DNA from: Tubiluchus corallicola
Lineage: Eukaryota > Priapulida > Priapulimorpha > Priapulimorphida > Tubiluchidae
Length of the DNA: 64,000 nt
Assembly (NCBI GenBank): GCA_030141605.1
Contig: JAQGDQ010000510.1
Location: forward strand, 70,001 to 134,000
Reading direction: 5' to 3'
The translations under genes and the position numbers were made by a program. Below are positions 57,441 through 64,000 of the stretch, piece by piece. The notes below the pieces were generated by a model that saw only the letters and a list, made by a program, of their open reading frames with translations, was not told where the DNA came from and ran no database searches. Numbering within the stretch: the stretch's first letter is position 1; each line of letters starts with the position of its first letter.

Positions 57441-59476
57441 TTTCGATACAAAAAGCAGCATTAGAATTCAGTAGGGAAATCGTAGGATTTAGCAACACTG
57501 GTTAGTTAATTATACTCTGTTCTTGAAGATGAGTGTATTGAAGCCGCGTTTGCACGTTTTTGTGTCTAGTAAAGTGTAGATGAAGCAAATGATGTGGTCA
57601 TGTTTCGCCCTACATTTAATAGTTCTCACATTATGCTTATGCAACATTAAGCCCTATTCATACTGTATGTTTAATTAATTGATATGTAGGATATTTAGCT
57701 ACTGGCAGTGATAGTTAATTGTATTATTAATTTTTGATATTTTGTTAGGATGTAGGCACCTACTAACAAACCCCCTTTTGAATTCCGTCTGACCCACTCT
57801 TGTCTGCCCTATCGCGGCTGTAATGCAGTGGCTAAGTCAAGGTTAACGATAGTGCACAGGTGAATAAAATTATAGCTGTTTAAGCGAGTGGCTTCTCGAT
57901 GAACTTCGTTCAACACTGTTTAGATAGAGACGGCAACTTGACACAGAACGAGACAGGTCGTTTACTCGTCTCTGTGAAGTTATATTTTTTTGAAGAGAAA
58001 TGCCGTACTAGAAAGTTTCACACAAGATATGGTGTGTATTGTACATGGTGATACTGTGAGAGCCTAGTTGTTGTAAGCTGTGGTCGTCAACCAGAGTTGT
58101 CCAGAGATGCTGGCTTGCAGTCTGCAGTGGAGGTACCCACTGACTGACAAATGGATCGACCTATTACAGAACCACATCCAGGGTGGTAACAGGTACTTTT
58201 CGCTTTTGTTACGATCGTAACTAACGTCGCACTGATAACGTAAACATCACGTATACTAGCCTAATGTTCTTCGATGCTACTTGCTGGGTAAAGACTAATT
58301 GGTAGTTTCTCTGACGAAGTTTGGAATCACAACTGTATTCAGACGCAGAGGTTACCACGTATTGCCACCGTTCTACAAACTGTTCGCTTTAAAGAAAAAG
58401 TGTTCCAAAAAAAACCTAGGTTCATAGCGGGCAGACATGAACTTTATTCAAACGTATATACCCTACTAACCCTAAGCTTTGTCAACGTTGCTATATTTTT
58501 GTTATTACTGAACTTTTGCTTAAACTAAATCTCTTTGAAATTTGTTGATGATTCAATTGTTTGATTAATTATTTTAATATCTGCCACTTCATCTTTCTTT
58601 TTCTTCAGACCCATTAGTATATAGGTCAAAGTCCCCGTATTTTTAACATCCGCCTTAGGCCGATCTGCATCCATACATTTAGTGACTATGATACTAGCTC
58701 CATTCCGTTATGAAATGTAAAACTAACGCAATATGCCCCTCTTTGATTCCCCTATAGGAAATACAAGGTCAGGGTCATCACAATGGTGGCAGCGGTTTGA
58801 AAGTAATTGCCACAGTATAACAGTTGTAGCAATGGTTTGTCATAATTAATTTGACATCAGTTTACAGCAGTAGGAGTGATTGTTTTTCTTCATTCTAGTA
58901 CATGCGAACTTTGTAATTTGCGTCGTTTTTGTGAGTTTCAAGTTTTAGCAACTAAACTTTAGGAAAGAGCTGTCTATCATTGCAAGAAATTTGATATCTA
59001 TGTTGGTAATACTAATCAGTTCATACTGAGTTGTACCGTAAATCATAAATGCCTAATATCTGCAATTTTTACTAGACTGATAAAACCCTATGCTTGTTTA
59101 TGCTAAAATACCTGTTTTGTGTGTCACCACGTGATTTTCTATTTACGGTTAAGTTTTGTGTTTTCAAGGTAATAAGTTGTTATTGCGTGAATGCCCGTAC
59201 ATAGGTGTATTTGACATAGTAACTGGCTTCATAGTATTTGCGTGGAAATTTTTCTCTGGCTATAGATCCCTGAAATACACAGTGCAAACAGACTTTCTTA
59301 TAAAGCACTGTCTGAACTTAGCGCATAAATTACCATAGCATTACTTGTGCGTATTTTGCCTTAGTCTATTTTAAGCGTTTTTTTCTGCTTACCTATACAG
59401 TTACTACAGTATAACTCTTGTGAATTAGCAACCTTATCCAATACATTAATACATTCACTCAAACAATTAATACATA
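57441..59476. other. Intergenic DNA, nothing recognised
   Basis: No coding domain or clear repeat in about 2 kb. Confidence 0.4.
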
Positions 59477-59782
59477 ATGCCATCTAAAATTGTTTTGACG
59501 ATAGAAGTTGAACTTTTGGAAACAGCAAAATCATTTGGTTAACCACCATCAGGTAGCAAGCAAGAACTAATAACTCGCATATTAGCATTCCAGAATTTTG
59601 TTGCATCTGACATTCCTGATGAAGTTAGTCCTGATGAAGGCACAGTTCAGGAAGGAGATGTTAGTCCCCCTGATACGCAGCTGACACAGCAGACTGCACG
59701 TGACGACGAGGGTGCTACGGCCGAGCTCCCTGTCACATATTACATATGTTTTATTACATATGGGCGAGGTACCGCCGGCTAA
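59477..59782 (+). pseudogene. SAP-domain open frame with one nonsense codon
   Basis: From ATG 59477, 101 codons run to TAA at 59780-59782, interrupted by a single TAA at 59540-59542 (codon 22). The N-terminus matches the SAP DNA-binding motif: TIEVELLETAKSFG, stop, PPSGSKQELITRIL, where the stop sits at the usually Leu position of G-L-x-x-S-G-x-K. An acidic Asp/Glu/Gln-rich tail follows. SAP domains of this kind are common at the N-terminus of transposon-encoded proteins in aquatic invertebrates. A host gene fragment is also possible. Confidence 0.5.
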
Positions 59783-61390
59783 TGTCTTCACTAGACATGC
59801 AATAGAATGCATTACAATAAGCATTAGATAGATATCTTTTAACATCAGTAGAACAGTAGCTGAATATTCTAATAAGTAGGTTTGCGCGACAGTAGTATCT
59901 TTGATTGACAATGTCTAGGTTGCAAATTCGGTTACAATTCGAAATAAGAGATTCATACATTTCGAATCACTTAATTATTAATTAGTAAAAATCCGTGGTT
60001 AAACACTTCTCACTCCGTAATTATCACGTCTTTAAACTCGCACGCACACGCACGTAAGCAACCATCCACCTAGGATACTTATGCCATAATAACGCCATCT
60101 AACTCAACGTAAAGCCCCAATACCCAGTTGTTAAGGCCCCGACTCACACGCAACAGCTTAGAGGTGCCAATGAAACTTGAGGGTTATTCTACTTTACAAG
60201 TTGGAGGGGTGAAAACAACATAAAATAAAAATAAAATTCCCGGGTCCATAAACCACTCAGCGTTACAACACCCACTATACTAATACAGGAATTGGTTAAT
60301 GCTTTCTAACACAGGAATTGGTTAATGCTTTAGTAAGAAAGAATAGTATATGAAATTGTCTAGCACGTTTCCAGGTGAAAGCCTCATGGAGAGATCTTTG
60401 AAATTTAAATCTGGTATAAGACAGACAGGGAGCATCGGCGTCTGCTTTTTTATTTATAGTATTCATTGATAAATTATTGAGTATGCTTGAAAATAAATTC
60501 GCACCAGCAATTATTATTGATAGGATATATTGTGCATGCTGATAATACTGTAGTGTTTATCAAAAAATTATGGGCAATGGGGCGCTTGTTTAAAGAGAAA
60601 AAAATGAAGGTTAGCCGGTCATAGTTTGATATCATGGTATATAGCGCAAAAATTTGTCAGTGATAAAGACCCCATTGTATTGCAACTTGGTGTTGTGAAA
60701 GCAAATCGAAAGCGATGTATTTAGATGTGTTATTACTGATAAAGGTGATGCGGATGGCAATGCTATTCTAGCGATAAAACAAAATCTGTCGAATTTAACT
60801 GCAACGTTTGTGAAGAGCACCTTTGCATGTGGCAAAGTGCATTTCAGAAGCATGTGATCAGTCTACACTGTTACATGACCGTGAAACATGGAGGAAAAGC
60901 ACACAAAGCAGTACATATCTGACAAAAAAATATGAATGCTTTCAAAATTATGTTGAAGTAAGAAGCTTGCAATGATATAATTGATATTGAAACTAATATG
61001 AATTGTGTGGAAGGGTTAATAAAAGCAACACTTTAGGAAAAGACAAAAGAATTAAACACGACGTCATGGGAAATAAAATTTGTAATAATGCCTTAAACGA
61101 AAATCTAGATTATCTTTATCAGTATGAGAATATGTTAATAAATAACAGGATGTTCAAAAGTAAAGATATAATGATTATATTAATAATGAATGTTAATCGC
61201 TATAAACAGCGAAACTGAAAACTAGTGAAACAACAAAAAGGAAATTTGATAGACGATTAGATACTGGCTGTAAAGTACTTCTAGTAAAGATAGTATCAAT
61301 TATCAGTTAGCTAATAATGGGGTTCCAGATGGTCAACGTATTGAAATTACAAAATTAATAACGAGTTCGCATGACTTAAGAGGGGAACAG
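59783..61390. other. Intergenic DNA, weak transposon-like traces
   Basis: A stretch at 60795-60855 reads FNCNVCEEHLCMWQSAFQKH, reminiscent of the C-terminal zinc knuckle of piggyBac-type transposases, but no other part of such an element is visible. Nothing else recognised. Confidence 0.3.
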
Positions 61391-61520
61391 GAAGGTGGGA
61401 GCGGCTAACAAAAGAAGAAAGAAAGTGTTTAATATGTAACACAGAAATAGTAGAAAATGTACAACGTTTTTGATTGATTGTAATACATTAAGAGACACAA
61501 GGAAAAATAATTACAGGTTT
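61391..61520 (+). pseudogene. LINE C-terminal zinc-knuckle relic
   Basis: Reads WERLTKEERKCLICNTEIVE followed by NVQRFLIDCNTLRDTR after a shift. This is the ER.C..C....VE..QHFL..C...R signature at the end of many non-LTR polyproteins. Only this fragment remains. Confidence 0.5.
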
Positions 61521-63130
61521 GGTGGACTTGGCGGACAGCAATGATTGTGTTATATTTAGTCAAGGGTAGAAAGTGACTTATAATGCTTAATCACTGGTCC
61601 AGCACCCCAAGGTTCTGAGCTGTGCGAGTAGATGATCCTTAAAATAACTTCTGTTCTGTTTTTCTACACATCAATACAGTTTGTCATAGTTTTCTTTTGT
61701 TTATAGTTTTCATACTCTCTGTTACACTTTTTTTTACTGTTCTGTTAAGTGAAACATCACCAAAAGCATGAATTAAAGAATAATATTTAGATTAATATTT
61801 TCTTATATCTCTCAAAAATTTCGACAACAAGCAGTTAATTAATTTATTAGCAGCTGATAATACAATTAAAAAATTAATTAAAAAGGGTTTTTGTTTTTCT
61901 TTTCTGCACTGAGGGTGCTGGATGAAAGTTCATGATCTCGAATGTTGCCATCATAGAAAATTGATAAGAATCACTGCTCTAGAGTCCAAACTTCCAATTA
62001 TAGCATTACTTCATGAAGGCGCATGTGTATTCGATATCTGTGTTTCTTCAGTTTCCCTTTATGCAATAGGCTGTCTGAAAACCCTCACGCTCAGCACCTG
62101 TTTAGCTACACATTTCATGCGCTACCATATCAGTTATTGCTGAGTTTATCGGTCCATACTGGCTGACGTAGTCGGGCTGACTCTTTTTGTAAGGTCTCTG
62201 GAACAAGAAAATAAAGCATATAACAGTCGAAAGAAGTTGCTCTACTTTTGGTTAGTACACACATTCCAGATTCCAACAAAAGTACAGCATAGATACAGCG
62301 ACACGCAAAAAAGCCTAATCATTGAAGGGGCAGACACATTCAAAGCTAATTTTATTATATTTATAAACCCACTTAAAGTGACTTTTATTATTGTCGTTGA
62401 CAGCCCATTGAACGTAACTTCTTACAACACAATTTAAATAAAATTAAAATGTGATTGCGAAAGAGGAATGACTTTCAATAAAAAAAAACGGGGTCTGTTA
62501 TTTTTACTAATAAAAGTACTACTTTTAGACACCCGATCTGCTTTTGCTGTAAAGTAAAATAGAAAAATTTGTCAAACAAACATTTAGGATTAATCTTAAC
62601 TAGCATTCTATCTTGGAAAACACATATTGCCAGTATTGTATCTAAAACCTCTAAAGTCTAAAAGGTTATATCCTTCTTGAAGAGTTAAATTCAAACTTAA
62701 CAAGCATTCATTAGATAACAATATAAGATAACTATATAAGTCACACGCAAGGCCCTTGCAGGAATACTTTGATGTGTTTGTGGGAATGGAACGGCGTCAT
62801 GTTCTGCAGCAATATCATGCTGATTGTTTCTAAAGCACTACATGGTTCGAGCCATGAGACGCTGCTACTTGAATAAGTCTGGGAGAGTTCGCCAGTTCGA
62901 AGATACATGCATACATTTTCCAGGTTCAGTAAAATACTCAGTGGAAATGCTATTAAATACTTTACTAATATTGTAACTAAAAGAGTGCATGGGCCACTTC
63001 GAAATGTACATTGTCTTACACCAACGAGATATAGGAGAAGTTATTTTAAAAGTGAGCTTCACTTCGCCTCACCTTTCTCGTCATCCATCTTAATGGCTTC
63101 AAATAAATGTTTAGTTCATGACAGGACTGT
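61521..63130. other. Intergenic DNA, nothing recognised
   Basis: Open frames of 65-73 codons (61922-62143, 62237-62437) show no domain. No clear repeats. Confidence 0.4.
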
Positions 63131-63302
63131 GGGGGGGGGGGGGGGGGTAATCTGTGTGGTGGTGCTCTGTGATTACTGTGATCGGTGGGCTCACCTGAAA
63201 TGTACGTCTTTGACCTTGTCTGACTTCTTGAATCTGGGTAATGATCACAGTGACTGGTTTTGGGAATGCTGCCTTGAAACGATATTTCCTTTTAATCCCT
63301 AG
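63131..63302 (+). pseudogene. PHD-finger fragment of LINE type, preceded by G17
   Basis: A run of 17 G (63131-63147) is followed by a frame reading VVVLCDYCDRWAHLKCTSL and LSDFLNLGN...WFWECC...PFN, ending at TAG 63300-63302. The C-x2-C-x4-H-x2-C ligand spacing, W-x-x-C and terminal PFN match the PHD finger found in the first part of many CR1-like LINE proteins. The first Cys pair is missing, so it is a 5'-truncated fragment. Confidence 0.6.
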
Positions 63303-64000
63303 CCATCCAAGGGATTTTTGTATTACAATAACGACCAAGCGGGGTAACAAATTGCCCCATGAAAATTTTGCTTAATATGTTTTGCTAACATAGGATAGAA
63401 CGACCAACTAGCAAAAGTGGTGCCTTGTTAGTGCAAAACCAGATTCTGGGTCAAGTTGTCATAATTATATGAGGTAGGAAGGAACAAAGAGGCAGTCCAC
63501 CATTGTACGATATTGCTTATGCTATATTGTTTTCGCGTGGTTTATCAAGTCTTGTGACATAATAAACTATTTATTCTGGGACATCTACTTTGTCTTTACT
63601 TGCTGTCTAAAATTCCATCTTCGTCAGCTTCAACTACCTGTACTACAAACGTTCTCACCATATTTAATGAACAATGTACACAAAATTTAAAATGAAATTT
63701 CCTCAGCAGATCGTTAGAAAAATCACTTAGAAAAATAATTGCCATGGTACGTGTTCAAGGTAAACATTTGGTGCTGCCAGAAAGAAAATTATTGCTATGT
63801 AAGCTCAAAAATTTTGCCTACATAAAAACACCAGGCGGGGTAATAAGTTAGTCAGGTAGTATCTGTCACTCGTGCTTTGTAAAGCAGCATGAATAACGGT
63901 TTTCAACAAAACCAAGGTATGGATGCATGCCAAATTGCAAAATATTTGATCATTACTAGATTGATAATTTTTGTTGTATGCATCCATATAAAATGTGAAC
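63303..64000. other. Right window end, nothing recognised
   Basis: No supported gene or repeat. Confidence 0.4.

Noticed and set aside
60795-60855. piggyBac C-terminal zinc knuckle
   Set aside because: Only one Cys/His cluster matches; no DDE core, TTAA ends or other transposase sequence nearby.
62843-62860. tRNA T-arm (GGTTCGAGCC)
   Set aside because: No acceptor stem, D-arm or anticodon arm can be placed around it.

Overview
The window is animal (metazoan) nuclear DNA from a non-vertebrate. Genes are split by introns with GT..AG borders, and proteins belong to animal Golgi/ER glycan families. The intergenic DNA is AT-rich and full of microsatellites, minisatellites and decayed non-LTR retrotransposons. 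Nothing prokaryotic is present, and I cannot name the phylum.

The main content is a run of glycan-building and glycan-sulfating genes over about 50 kb. Five loci look functional, and all are on the + strand: a GT49 (B4GAT1/LARGE C-terminal type) glycosyltransferase (9030-13743, 3 exons), a GT2-like type II membrane glycosyltransferase (16524-17555), a Sulfotransfer_2 (CHST8-14/HNK-1ST type) sulfotransferase (26848-27729, 5' exon missing), an XXYLT1 xyloside xylosyltransferase (42628-44133, 2 exons) and an EXTL2-like GT64 transferase (50394-55680, 5 exons). Two further loci on the - strand are pseudogenes: a GT8 (GXYLT-like) xylosyltransferase (6001-7068) and a Sulfotransfer_1 carbohydrate 6-O-type sulfotransferase (23191-24201). 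The families share a theme, namely xylose addition, glucuronate/N-acetylhexosamine extension of xylose-based primers, and sulfation. That these genes form one pathway is inference.

Layout. 0-6 kb: a possible 3' coding end at the left edge and a foldback-like inverted 18-bp satellite pair around a trinucleotide core (3290-4665). 6-18 kb: GT8 pseudogene, GT49 gene, GT2-like gene. 18-23 kb: a Ginger/KRAB-A-type integrase fragment and a 100-nt hairpin. 23-28 kb: sulfotransferase pseudogene, a 20-bp degenerate array, composite microsatellite, intact sulfotransferase. 28-38 kb: a nearly complete but broken LINE, a hAT-type MITE with perfect 8-bp target duplication, and ORF1p/RT relics. 39.5-41.3 kb: a 53-copy 33-bp minisatellite without a single indel. 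42.6-44.4 kb: XXYLT1 with a tandem copy of its own 3' end. 44-50 kb: mostly non-coding with microsatellites. 50-56 kb: the EXTL2-like gene, whose introns carry LINE relics and a 56-bp tandem array. 56-64 kb: retroelement relics (ORF1p, SAP, PHD, LINE C-terminus) and otherwise empty DNA.

Protein calls rest on motif recognition by eye, and no database search was possible. Splice sites were placed by consensus plus reading frame, and for GT49, XXYLT1 and EXTL2-like the phases close exactly.
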